NCBI GenBank assembly: GCA_964360335.1
Contig: CAYHVH010000004.1
Location: 1-49,011, forward strand
Direction: 5' to 3'
Origin: CAYHVH01 sp964360335
Lineage (GTDB): Bacteria > Patescibacteriota > Doudnabacteria > UBA920 > 2-01-FULL-46-14
DNA: 49,011 nucleotides
Numbering within the stretch: position 1 is the stretch's first letter; each line of letters starts with the position of its first letter. Both the position numbers and the translations under genes were made by a program. Shown piece after piece: positions 1 to 7,014 of the stretch. The notes under the pieces were generated by a model, which had not been told where the DNA came from, ran no database searches, and saw only the letters and a program-made list of their open reading frames with translations.

Positions 1-50
1 TCGTAACAAGGCATCGGTAGCGGAAGCTGTCGATGGATCACCTCCTTTCT
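1..50 (+). rRNA. rrs: 16S ribosomal RNA, 3' end (partial)
   Basis: The window opens inside the 3' minor domain of 16S rRNA. The universally conserved TCGTAACAAGG at 1-11 is followed by the helix 45 region and then GGATCACCTCCTTTCT, which contains the anti-Shine-Dalgarno CCTCC at 41-45. The mature 3' end is placed near 50 by analogy. The helix 45 variant (GGAAGCTGTCGATGGATCA) looks like CPR rather than the usual bacterial form. The 5' part lies outside the window. No 23S, 5S or spacer tRNA follows. Confidence 0.95.
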
Positions 51-324
51 AAGGAGTACAACCTTAGTCCCGATGTTTCATCGGGATTATGGTCGATACG
101 TTTCTGGGGATCAACGCATCCTCGGAAACGTGCTAAATGACCCCTCCTACGTCTCCTCTTCGGAGACTTCGGAAGGGCATGGCGCGTATTAATTCCTACC
201 TGCCCCGTAGCCGTTATCGCAAGATGATGGAATACGGAGCAGGTCCTGATCCGCCTCTGGCGGATCGGGGTCACTATTCAGTTGCGAAAGTCCTGCCTAG
301 CTTTAGCGAAGGAGGACCAAACTC
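51..324 (+). other. Region downstream of 16S: structured, no tRNA or 23S
   Basis: This stretch separates the 16S end from the first protein gene. It holds hairpins, for example TCCCGAT/ATCGGGA at about 67-86 and an ACGTTTC/GAAACGT stem at about 98-131, which could be rRNA processing stems. It also carries one copy of a repeat (268-322). A 91-residue open frame at 137-412 runs through the repeat and the terminator and is not considered real. No spacer tRNA can be folded here. Confidence 0.6.
268..322 (+). repeat. Dispersed repeat copy 1 with internal hairpin
   Basis: A roughly 54-bp unit beginning GGGTCACTATTCAGTTGCG and ending in AGGACCAAAC. It is almost identical to 3016-3070, differing at a couple of positions. 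It contains an inverted repeat (GTCCT ... AGGAC) around the core TAGCTTTAGCGAAG. Both copies stand directly before a Rho-independent terminator. Confidence 0.8.
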
Positions 325-351
325 AAAACCGCCCGAAAGAAGGCGGTTTTT
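325..351 (+). terminator. Rho-independent terminator after 16S
   Basis: A hairpin AAAACCGCC / GGCGGTTTT with an eight-base loop followed by T residues. It probably ends the rRNA transcript. Confidence 0.85.
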
Positions 352-376
352 GTTTGCCTTCCTTAGTCTTCAGATT

Positions 377-387
377 TGTGATATAAT
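377..387 (+). promoter_or_regulatory. Extended -10 promoter for the VKOR gene
   Basis: TGTGATATAAT, with the -10 hexamer at 382-387 and a TG extension. The predicted start point is about 39 nt before the VKOR ATG. The same motif recurs at 5055-5065, 13024-13034 and 37120-37130. Confidence 0.75.
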
Positions 388-432
388 AAAAGTACAGGTT
401 TCGGAAGAGTGAAACAAAATAAATAAAAATAA

Positions 433-1248
433 ATGGAAGCAATCAAGAAGCGGCATCGCTACCTCATCGCGATTTCTGCTCTTCTAGGGTTGGGGATAAT
501 GGCATATCTGACTTACATTCACTATGCCAATGCCCGATCGTTTTGTGATATTTCTGCCGAAATTTCCTGCGATGTCGTAACAACCAGTATTTACTCCGAG
601 ATTTTTGGTGTTCCAGTTTCGGTCTTGGGGATTTTGTACTTCGCAACAGTATTGGCCACGGTGCTGTTAAAACCGACCTTCAGAGCGTTCCGCACTCTGT
701 TTTTTATTACGGTTTTCGTGTTGATTCCTTCTCTGTATCTTTCGCTGATGGAATATTTTTTCATCAAAGCGTTCTGTATTTTGTGCGAGACTTCCAAAGT
801 TTTAATGATTGTGATTCTGGCGACGCTGTGGTCGCTCCTCCGGCCGCAAATCAAAAATCTGTCCCGTCTCGTTGCCCCCTTGGTCATCGCCGGAGTCGTC
901 GTTTCGGCAATGATCTATTTCGTGCAAACCGGGACAGTGGTGAAAAGAGATTATTCTTCTCTGACGACTTACCTGACCGAACAGGGCTGGGTCTACTATC
1001 GCTCTTACACGTGTTCGAACTGCAAAAAACAGGAAAAACTTTTAGGTGAGGCTTACAAAAAATTAAACTCTGTTGAGTGTCATCCGAAGGGCCCGGGTGG
1101 TAACCCCGAGCTGTGTTTAAAGAAAAATATTAGCAAAACTCCCACTTGGCTCCTGGAAAAAGATGGTCAGGAAGTGAAGCGTTTAGAAGGATACCAAACT
1201 ATTCAAAATTTGATTCAAGCCTCCAGTTTCAGCGGAGAGATCAAATAG
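433..1248 (+). CDS. VKOR-family oxidoreductase fused to a thioredoxin-like domain
   Basis: An integral-membrane disulfide-generating enzyme of the vitamin K epoxide reductase family, expected to pass oxidising equivalents from secreted thiols to quinone. The first ~165 residues hold several TM helices with the loop pair C38/C46 and the quinone-side CILC motif (C115, C118). A last TM segment leads to an extracytoplasmic thioredoxin-like domain with CSNC at 194-197 and a cis-Pro-like TPT at 236-238. Two more cysteines (C216, C228) may form a structural disulfide. VKOR-Trx fusions are known in bacteria that lack DsbB. An extended -10 promoter lies upstream, but no good SD precedes the ATG. A CcdA-like gene starts 18 nt downstream, suggesting one operon for thiol oxidation. 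Confidence 0.9.
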   Translation: MEAIKKRHRYLIAISALLGLGIMAYLTYIHYANARSFCDISAEISCDVVTTSIYSEIFGVPVSVLGILYFATVLATVLLKPTFRAFRTLFFITVFVLIPSLYLSLMEYFFIKAFCILCETSKVLMIVILATLWSLLRPQIKNLSRLVAPLVIAGVVVSAMIYFVQTGTVVKRDYSSLTTYLTEQGWVYYRSYTCSNCKKQEKLLGEAYKKLNSVECHPKGPGGNPELCLKKNISKTPTWLLEKDGQEVKRLEGYQTIQNLIQASSFSGEIK

Positions 1249-1266
1249 CAGTTAGGGGAAGGTCTT

Positions 1267-1980
1267 ATGTTTGACCGAAATTTGACCCTCGGTCTGGTAA
1301 TCAGTGCGGCTATCGTAGACAGCATCAACCCTTGCGTTTTTGGTGTGCTGATTTTTTTGATTGCCTTCATGCTAAAGGTTTTCAAAAGTCCGGCGCGAAT
1401 GCTTTTGGGCGGATTGTTTTATACGATAATAGTTTACGTAACGTATTTACTTTTGGGTTTCGGCATTTTGAAATTGGCATTAAGCACGGGGGTGGCAGCG
1501 GCGTTTTATTGGGGCGCGGCAATCATCGCCATTCTCGCAGGGCTTCTGGAGATCAAAGATTATTTTTGGTACGGCAAAGGTTTTTCGTTGCAGATGTTTC
1601 CGGGCGGTGCAAAAAGATTGAAATATTATACGAGCCAGATTGAAAAAATGGAGAAGCGTCATCCCGCCACGCTGATTTTAATGACTGCTGTCTTGGGGGT
1701 ATTTGTGGTACTGGTGGAGCTGCCCTGCACCGGAGCGCCGTATTTAGCGATTCTGGGGATGTTGTCCCGAGGCGAGTTTGCTTCAGCGGTGCCGCTCTTG
1801 CTGCTTTACAATTTTGTTTTTATCGTCCCTCTCTTCATCATTATCGGCATAGCATATTTCGGGACGTCTTCGGATAGATTGGAGAACTGGCGCAAGGAAC
1901 ATCGGGGACTGATGCGCTTGGGGATTGGGCTATTTCTCCTCCTGCTAGGCTTGTATATGATTTATTCGCTTAATGTCTAA
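1267..1980 (+). CDS. CcdA/DsbD-like thiol-disulfide transport membrane protein
   Basis: A 237-residue polytopic membrane protein resembling the CcdA/DsbD transmembrane family, which moves electrons across the membrane to reduce extracytoplasmic disulfides. The two signature Pro-Cys motifs are visible: INPCVFG near residues 20-27 and ELPCTGAPY near residue 152. They head two related halves, each with about three hydrophobic segments. A good SD (AGGGGAAGG at about 1254-1262) precedes the ATG. It follows the VKOR-Trx gene closely and is probably co-transcribed; the thioredoxin-like domain there or the DsbA-like protein at 31459 could be partners. The exact substrate is unknown. Confidence 0.85.
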   Translation: MFDRNLTLGLVISAAIVDSINPCVFGVLIFLIAFMLKVFKSPARMLLGGLFYTIIVYVTYLLLGFGILKLALSTGVAAAFYWGAAIIAILAGLLEIKDYFWYGKGFSLQMFPGGAKRLKYYTSQIEKMEKRHPATLILMTAVLGVFVVLVELPCTGAPYLAILGMLSRGEFASAVPLLLLYNFVFIVPLFIIIGIAYFGTSSDRLENWRKEHRGLMRLGIGLFLLLLGLYMIYSLNV

Positions 1981-2032
1981 CAGTTGGTGTTGGTCGATCA
2001 AAATTATTATTAATTAAATAGCCAATACACCA

Positions 2033-2398
2033 ATGGATACCAAAAAAATCGAGTGGATTCTGCGCATCGCCATTTTTGGAGAATTTCTGGGTCATGGGGT
2101 TTTTGCCATCCAGGGAAAGCAGGCTTGGATCGGCTGGACCCAGCAACTCACCGGACTTGATCCCGCAGTCGCCAAAACCTTTATCCTGGTCGTGGGGATG
2201 GTTGACGTATTGATTGCGCTGAGTGTGCTCGTCAAACCGATGCGTTGGGTGTTGATCTGGGCCACGGTTTGGGGTTTTTGGACAGCCTTGTTGCGGCCGT
2301 TGGTGGGGGAGCCGATCTGGGATTTCGTAGAGCGGTGGGCTAACTGGGGCGCGCCATTGACCCTGTACTTTCTCTTGAAAGAGAAACCAAAAAGTTAA
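2033..2398 (+). CDS. Small DoxX-like membrane protein
   Basis: A 121-residue protein with about four hydrophobic segments (start IEWILRIAIFGEFLGHG). The arrangement of an early Arg in the first helix followed by a Gly-rich stretch resembles the DoxX/SURF4-like superfamily of small four-helix membrane proteins, but no catalytic motif is visible. The start is the ATG at 2033; no clear SD precedes it, as for many genes here. It lies 52 nt after the ccdA-like gene and before a second DoxX-like gene, so a membrane redox or quinone role is possible but inferred only. Confidence 0.6.
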   Translation: MDTKKIEWILRIAIFGEFLGHGVFAIQGKQAWIGWTQQLTGLDPAVAKTFILVVGMVDVLIALSVLVKPMRWVLIWATVWGFWTALLRPLVGEPIWDFVERWANWGAPLTLYFLLKEKPKS

Positions 2399-2472
2399 CT
2401 TGCAGTTGACCGAAAACCGTGGGGAGGGGGGCTGCGGCTGCGCTTGATCACCCGAAGTTTTTGTCCGGAGTA

Positions 2473-2478
2473 TATAAT
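2473..2478 (+). promoter_or_regulatory. -10 element before the second DoxX-like gene
   Basis: A TATAAT hexamer 20 nt before the ATG at 2499. No strong -35 is visible. Confidence 0.5.
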
Positions 2479-2498
2479 TAATTTCGGATTTTAAAAAA

Positions 2499-2981
2499 AT
2501 GCAAGCAAAATGGGTTTGGGCGCTCTTAAGAATCGCCCTCGGTTGGATATTCTTGTGGGCGTTCCTCGATAAAGTTTTCGGGCTCGGGTTTGCGACTGTT
2601 AGGGATAAGTCATGGCTGATGGGCAATTCACCCACAGCCGGATTTTTGCGATTTGCCGCGAAAGGACCGTTTGCAGATTTCTACCATTCGCTGGCTGGCA
2701 ACCCGCTTGTCGACTGGTTGTTTATGCTCGGGCTTTTGGGTTTGGGGCTGGCACTGGTTCTTGGCGTGGCGATGCGACTGGCGGCATGGGGCGGCTTTGT
2801 TTTGATGGCGTCTATGTATCTAGCGCTGCTTTGGCCGCAGAACAATCCAGTCGTGGACGAGCACGTCATCTACGCGCTGGCGCTGTTGTCGCTGCATTCC
2901 GTTGACGCTGGAAAGATTTGGGGTTTGGGCGAGTGGTGGGAGCAGTTGGCCTTGGTGCGGAAATTCCCGGTGTTGAAATAG
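2499..2981 (+). CDS. DoxX family membrane protein
   Basis: A 160-residue four-helix membrane protein. The N-terminus (LRIALGWIFLWAFLDKVFG) is the typical DoxX/DoxD first helix with the conserved Arg and a Phe/Asp-rich turn. Later helices are LGLLGLGLALVLGVA and the segment ending ALLSLHSVDAGK. In the family, relatives such as the thiosulfate:quinone oxidoreductase small subunit and DoxX associate with redox proteins. The function here is unassigned. Downstream lies a repeat copy and then a terminator (3072-3110), so it ends its transcription unit. Confidence 0.8.
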   Translation: MQAKWVWALLRIALGWIFLWAFLDKVFGLGFATVRDKSWLMGNSPTAGFLRFAAKGPFADFYHSLAGNPLVDWLFMLGLLGLGLALVLGVAMRLAAWGGFVLMASMYLALLWPQNNPVVDEHVIYALALLSLHSVDAGKIWGLGEWWEQLALVRKFPVLK

Positions 2982-3015
2982 TTTCGGCTTCTGAGGCTGG
3001 TTTCACCATAGTTTA

Positions 3016-3070
3016 GGGTCACTATTCAGTTGCGAAGGTCCTGCCTAGCTTTAGCGAAGTAGGACCAAAC
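3016..3070 (+). repeat. Dispersed repeat copy 2
   Basis: The second copy of the unit at 268-322, differing at only a few positions and again placed directly before a terminator. Confidence 0.8.
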
Positions 3071-3071
3071 A

Positions 3072-3110
3072 AAAAAACCGTCCGTTCGACTGCGCTCAGG
3101 GCGGTTTTTT
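3072..3110 (+). terminator. Rho-independent terminator
   Basis: A hairpin AAAACCGTCCG / CAGGGCGGTTTT closing a TTCGACTGCGCT loop and followed by a T run. It ends the DoxX transcription unit. Confidence 0.8.
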
Positions 3111-3166
3111 GCTGCGCGGAACAGTTGTGGTATTGTTATTAAATTACAGCTTGAAGAGGGGGACGA

Positions 3167-3532
3167 ATGGAAACTGACGTGAAGAAGGCAGATTTTGAGG
3201 TTTGTTCCATTTGCCGCCGGCACGGTCGGGTGAGGTTCTTCATCGGCCAGTGGGGCCCGGAGGCAGCGACCAAGCAGGAAGCTTACCTTACCGTAACCGC
3301 GGGCCTGCAGGCCGGGTTCATAAACGTTACCATGGCGGAGGAAGTGAGAGAAACAATTGCGAGGTTGCCTTTTCCCGAGGGCGGCTTTGCCACGATGGAT
3401 GATGCGAAGATGTGCCTCGAGCGGTATCTTTTTCTAATCAGAGGAAGAATGACCGATCCGGCCGATAGCGATCGTCGCCATGAGCTTTTCCTACGCTCGA
3501 TGGCTTTGCTCCAAAGCGCCACGCCGCGTTGA
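3167..3532 (+). CDS. Hypothetical protein with N-terminal CxxC-H motif
   Basis: A 121-residue soluble protein that I do not recognise. It starts after a strong SD (GAGGGGGA at about 3154-3161). C13, C16 and H19 (VCSICRRH) suggest half of a small zinc-binding element, but no second Cys pair is present. The rest is predicted mostly helical and ends in a charged region. A terminator follows closely (3559-3590), so it is probably monocistronic. The strong SD matches its neighbour at 3704 and differs from the many SD-less genes in the window. Confidence 0.65.
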   Translation: METDVKKADFEVCSICRRHGRVRFFIGQWGPEAATKQEAYLTVTAGLQAGFINVTMAEEVRETIARLPFPEGGFATMDDAKMCLERYLFLIRGRMTDPADSDRRHELFLRSMALLQSATPR

Positions 3533-3558
3533 CTCACGTCCTTGAGGCCCTTTCATCC

Positions 3559-3590
3559 AAAGCGGGCGGATGTAATGTCCTCCCGCTTTT
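3559..3590 (+). terminator. Rho-independent terminator
   Basis: A hairpin AAAGCGGG / CCCGCTTT followed by TCTTTTT. It lies after the CxxC protein gene. Confidence 0.8.
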
Positions 3591-3703
3591 CTTTTTGTCA
3601 AAATCAAACAGCCCTGAGCCACTCGAAAGAGCGGTTGTTTCATCATCAAAATCATGTTATCCTCAACTGTCGGACCTTTCACCACCACAGGAGGAAACGA
3701 GCT

Positions 3704-4525
3704 ATGGCTACAGCTGACAGGCCATTGACCAAGGATGAACTAGAGTACCATTTGCACACCCGACCCGGGGATTTGGCGCCTTTGTGCTTGATTGTTGGCG
3801 CACCGGGGCGTGCTGAGATGATCGCTGAGACATTCCTCGTCAAACGAAAGCGTTTTGCTAACGACCATCGGGGGCTTGTATCGTACACAGGCGAGTTTCA
3901 AGGAGTGCGGGTGTCGGTAACGACTTCTGGCATGGGCGTTGCGTCCCTGGGAATCGTTTTGCCAGAGGCTGTTCGCAGCGGGGCAAGGGTTTTTATTCGC
4001 GTGGGCTCCTGCGGCAGCCTCATCTCTGAATCGCTTCCTGGCGATACGATCATAGTCACGGGCGCGATTCGCTACGATGGCGCTACCATTGATTGGGCAC
4101 CAATCGAGTATCCCGCTATTGCTGACTGGCGGGTCGTGGAGGCGCTCGTCGCGGCCGCTAAACAACTCATGCCCAGGCACTACTTTACCGGAATCGAAGC
4201 CACGACCAGCGATTTCAATACCGGTCAAGGAAGGCCGAATTTGCATGGAGACGTGCCGCCACGGATGATGGCTAGACACCAAGAGGTCCAGCGTCTCCGG
4301 GTTTCTTGTTACTCGATGGAGGCTGCCGGTCTCTTTGTCTGGTGTGCGACAGAAGGCTGGGGACTGCCGAGCGGCGTAATCAACGCGGTTTACGCGAATC
4401 GCGTCACCGGCGCCTGGGAGGTAGCGGGCGACGAGAACGCCGCGAGCGTCGCGCTACTGGCTTGTAAGTTTCTGGCCCAAGATCCGGCTTTTGCCAAGGA
4501 GTACCTTGGGTGTGACGAGTCTTGA
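3704..4525 (+). CDS. Uridine phosphorylase-like nucleoside phosphorylase
   Basis: A 273-residue cytoplasmic enzyme of the PNP/UDP phosphorylase family, expected to cleave a nucleoside with phosphate to the base and ribose-1-phosphate (salvage). Family signs are the phosphate-binding GAPGR at 32-36, SGMGVAS near residue 75, GSCGSL at 101-106, the DGATIDWAPIEYPA stretch, which resembles E. coli Udp, and MEAAGLF at 205-211 in place of the Udp MESAT ribose-binding motif. The ATG at 3704 is chosen over the 54-codon upstream extension because a perfect AGGAGGAAA lies just before it and the extension covers the upstream terminator. The substrate could be uridine or another nucleoside. A terminator follows. 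Confidence 0.85.
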   Translation: MATADRPLTKDELEYHLHTRPGDLAPLCLIVGAPGRAEMIAETFLVKRKRFANDHRGLVSYTGEFQGVRVSVTTSGMGVASLGIVLPEAVRSGARVFIRVGSCGSLISESLPGDTIIVTGAIRYDGATIDWAPIEYPAIADWRVVEALVAAAKQLMPRHYFTGIEATTSDFNTGQGRPNLHGDVPPRMMARHQEVQRLRVSCYSMEAAGLFVWCATEGWGLPSGVINAVYANRVTGAWEVAGDENAASVALLACKFLAQDPAFAKEYLGCDES

Positions 4526-4537
4526 TGTTCTTTCGAG

Positions 4538-4577
4538 GCGGGTGCGGTTGCTTTTCTGGCAATAGCCCCCGCTTTTC
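4538..4577 (+). terminator. Rho-independent terminator
   Basis: GCGGGTGCGGTTGC pairs with GCAATAGCCCCCGC around a short loop and is followed by TTTTCTTTTT. It ends the nucleoside phosphorylase gene. Confidence 0.8.
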
Positions 4578-4597
4578 TTTTTGTCGAAAACTAATCA

Positions 4598-4654
4598 CCC
4601 CCTTGTGTTAGAGGCGGATAGCTTAGACGGCTATGTGCCTCTGGAGCAAGGGGG
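4598..4654. other. Three-tier intergenic stem-loop, possible structured RNA
   Basis: Three nested stems can be drawn: CCCCCTTG 4598-4605 with CAAGGGGG 4647-4654, AGAGGC 4610-4615 with GCCTCT 4637-4642, and ATAGC 4618-4622 with GCTAT 4630-4634 around a seven-base loop. No T run follows, so a simple terminator is unlikely. It lies between the nucleoside phosphorylase terminator and the convergent acylphosphatase gene. Its role is unknown. Confidence 0.5.
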
Positions 4655-4732
4655 CGGGATTATTCTAAATGGCAGGGCAGGGCAGGGTCAAATTTTTCGT
4701 CAGCGTAGTTTCCTGTCCCTCGTTTTTCCAAG

Positions 4733-4752
4733 GGAGAGCCCGGGGCTCTCCA
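4733..4752. terminator. Perfect hairpin near the 3' end of the acylphosphatase gene
   Basis: A self-complementary GAGAGCCC/GGGCTCTC hairpin between the convergent units. The T-rich side (ATTTTTAT) lies on the plus strand, so its direction of action is uncertain. Confidence 0.4.
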
Positions 4753-4760
4753 TTTTTATC

Positions 4761-5030
4761 TTAAACGATTGCGAAGTCTGGATAATTCTCCGTCGGTTCG
4801 CGCCACGACGCTTCGACTTTTTCGACCTGCGCAAACTGTGGGCCAGCCTTGGTCCAAGCCAAAAATTTTTCCAAATTTTCCTTGTCTCCTTGCGCCACAA
4901 TTTCCAGACTGCCATCCGGCGCGTTCCGCACGAAGCCGCCAAGATTTAACTCTTGAGCTTTCCTTTGCGTTTGGTAACGAAACCCCACTCCTTGAACTTC
5001 GCCTAAAATTTTTATTACTACTTCGCGCAT
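4761..5030 (-). CDS. acyP: Acylphosphatase
   Basis: An 89-residue cytoplasmic enzyme that hydrolyses acyl phosphates. It matches the family closely: the GEVQGVGFRYQTQ signature at 10-22 supplies the catalytic Arg (R18), and GGFVRNAPDGSLEIVAQG supplies the catalytic Asn (N36). The 18-residue spacing is the same as R23/N41 of human acylphosphatase. Length is normal for the family. It is divergent from the pectate lyase gene and shares the 74-nt region 5031-5104 with that promoter. Confidence 0.95.
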   Translation of the reverse strand: MREVVIKILGEVQGVGFRYQTQRKAQELNLGGFVRNAPDGSLEIVAQGDKENLEKFLAWTKAGPQFAQVEKVEASWREPTENYPDFAIV

Positions 5031-5054
5031 CGTCGTTGACAGTATAGCATAAAT

Positions 5055-5065
5055 TGTGATATAAT
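5055..5065 (+). promoter_or_regulatory. Extended -10 promoter for the pectate lyase-dockerin gene
   Basis: TTGTGATATAAT with the -10 hexamer at 5060-5065, 39 nt upstream of the ATG. The downstream leader is A-rich and has no SD. Confidence 0.75.
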
Positions 5066-5104
5066 ATTGTTAGTAAAATCGATTTCGAAACAAAAAAATA
5101 CAAA

Positions 5105-6964
5105 ATGATTCCCAGAACAGTGCTTAGTCAAACTAGCCGAGCTTTGGCTTTGATTGTGGCGCTATATTTTTTGGTCTTGGCTGGGCCTGGCGAAGCGGCG
5201 GTGGTTGCTTTTCCCGGTGCCGAGGGTTTTGGTTCGACCACCATTGGCGGCCGCGGCGGGCGGGTGATCTATGTCACGAACCTCAACGATTCGGGGACAG
5301 GTAGCCTGCGGGACTGTCTGGCCGCGACGGGGCCAAGGTACTGCCTCTTGCGAGTGGCTGGCACGATTTCTCTGCAGAACGACCTGGTTGTTTCGAACCC
5401 GTTTGTGACCATCGCCGGGCAGACGGCTCCGGGAGAAGGTCTGCAGATCAAGGGGGGACATCTGGACATTCGGACCCATGACGTCGTCGTTCGCTACATG
5501 AAATTCCGGGCGGGAGACGAAATCAATGGGAGTAATAACGGTGACCGTAACTCTGTATTCCTCAACGGACTGAAGGGCGAGGTCTATAACGTCATCATTG
5601 ACCATTCAACGATGATTTGGGGGCCGGATACTGGTGGCGTCGAAATGGTTGAGAATGTGCACGACGTGACTGTTCAGTGGTCTATCAATGGTGAAGGATT
5701 ATATTTCTCCAATCACTACGAAGGCAGTCGTTCTAGTGGCCACAGCAAGGGCGTGCGCATAGCTCGGAACAACTCCATTTGGCCGAAGCGTATTACGCTG
5801 CACCACAACTTGATCACGACCTCCGCAGCCCGCAACCCCTTGCTCCGCGACGGCGAGAACCTCGATATCGTCAATAATGTCGTCTATAATTTTGGCGGCG
5901 GGGAACAGGGCGGCAATCCTCGATCGCTTAACCTCATCAAGAACCTTTTCATCCCTGGACCGAAAACTAATACATCCGTTGCCTACCAGCCATCTACCGG
6001 CGGCAGTGTTTCCACTTTATTCGAGAGTGCTGTCTTTGAGCAGGGTAATGCGGCCGAGGGAACTATGACAATTCGCGGTGGACCAGCATCGGTGTATACA
6101 GCTACTCGTTTTTCGCCCTACTCACTTAGTTCAGAGCAAACGCCGCAAGAGGCTTATAACGCAATTGTGCAGAACGTGGGTGCCGCGCGACCAGTCCGCG
6201 ACAGCGATGACCGGCGTATTATTTCAAATCTCGCCAATCGCAGCAGCGTCACCCCGCAAGGCACCTCTGGCTTTGTGAGCGGCGTCAACTATGGCCTAGT
6301 CTGGCCCACGCTCGCCTCCGGCACCCCCTATCCGGACAGCGACGCCGACGGCATGGACGATAATTGGGAACAGCAACATTTCGGCAACACCTCCCGCGGC
6401 AGTGCCAGCAGTAGTAGTAGCGATTTTGACGCTGATGGCTACACGGATTTGGAAGAGTATCTGAACAACACCGACCCGAAGGTTGCCGGGGGCGGGACTT
6501 CTCAAGATACTACGCCGCCATCAGTCACGATTACTGCTCCCAGCACCGGTACCACCGTCTCTGGCACGGTTTCTGTCTCGGCCACTGCCTCGGACAACGT
6601 CGCGGTAGCAGGCGTGCAGTTCAAGCTCGATGGCGGAAATCTCGGGGCTGAGGACACGAGCTTCCCCTATTCTGTTTCCTGGGATACTATCCTTACCCCG
6701 AACGGGACTCACACTCTGGTGGCCACGGCCCGAGATGCTTCAGGCAACACCAAGACCAGTAGCTCGGTAACTGTGACTGTGAGCAATGCTGGTTCCACTA
6801 CTTCCTCGGCTGACTTGAACGCCGACGGCCGGGTGGACGTCATTGACCTCGGGATTCTCCTTTCGGCCTGGGGCCAAACCACCAAACCAAAAGCGGACAT
6901 TAACCAAGACGGCCGGGTGGACGTGGTCGACCTCGGGATACTCCTTAGCAAGTGGGGAGGCTAG
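5105..6964 (+). CDS. Secreted PL1-like pectate lyase with C-terminal dockerin
   Basis: A 619-residue secreted enzyme, expected to cleave pectate or a related polyuronate by beta-elimination. The signal peptide is about 1-31 (ALIVALYFLVLAGPGEA). The right-handed beta-helix domain spans about 33-400 and begins FPGAEGFG and GGRGGRVIYVTNL, typical of bacterial PL1-like pectate lyases. It is followed by two thrombospondin type 3-like calcium repeats (DSDADGMDDNWE at 411, DFDADGYTDLEEY at 440), an Ig-like module (about 471-560) and a dockerin of two F-hand calcium loops (DLNADGRVD at 570, DINQDGRVD at 598). The last two modules resemble parts of the scaffoldin and sister enzymes. It is the first gene of the cohesin-dockerin cluster, with its own extended -10 promoter and no SD. 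Confidence 0.85.
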   Translation: MIPRTVLSQTSRALALIVALYFLVLAGPGEAAVVAFPGAEGFGSTTIGGRGGRVIYVTNLNDSGTGSLRDCLAATGPRYCLLRVAGTISLQNDLVVSNPFVTIAGQTAPGEGLQIKGGHLDIRTHDVVVRYMKFRAGDEINGSNNGDRNSVFLNGLKGEVYNVIIDHSTMIWGPDTGGVEMVENVHDVTVQWSINGEGLYFSNHYEGSRSSGHSKGVRIARNNSIWPKRITLHHNLITTSAARNPLLRDGENLDIVNNVVYNFGGGEQGGNPRSLNLIKNLFIPGPKTNTSVAYQPSTGGSVSTLFESAVFEQGNAAEGTMTIRGGPASVYTATRFSPYSLSSEQTPQEAYNAIVQNVGAARPVRDSDDRRIISNLANRSSVTPQGTSGFVSGVNYGLVWPTLASGTPYPDSDADGMDDNWEQQHFGNTSRGSASSSSSDFDADGYTDLEEYLNNTDPKVAGGGTSQDTTPPSVTITAPSTGTTVSGTVSVSATASDNVAVAGVQFKLDGGNLGAEDTSFPYSVSWDTILTPNGTHTLVATARDASGNTKTSSSVTVTVSNAGSTTSSADLNADGRVDVIDLGILLSAWGQTTKPKADINQDGRVDVVDLGILLSKWGG

Positions 6965-7014
6965 AGTTATCAGTTATTTTTAATCTCCTTTTGTTCATTA
7001 TTAATTAAAGATTT

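Noticed and set aside
137..412. 91-codon open frame downstream of the 16S end
   Set aside because: It runs through rRNA-processing hairpins, the dispersed repeat, the terminator and the VKOR promoter, and its translation looks like no protein family.
3542..3703. 54-codon N-terminal extension of the nucleoside phosphorylase
   Set aside because: It overlaps a terminator and does not resemble the family; a perfect SD lies before the ATG at 3704.
4581..4949. 122-codon plus-strand frame
   Set aside because: It covers the terminator tail, the structured hairpin and most of the acylphosphatase gene on the other strand; the acylphosphatase match is clear.
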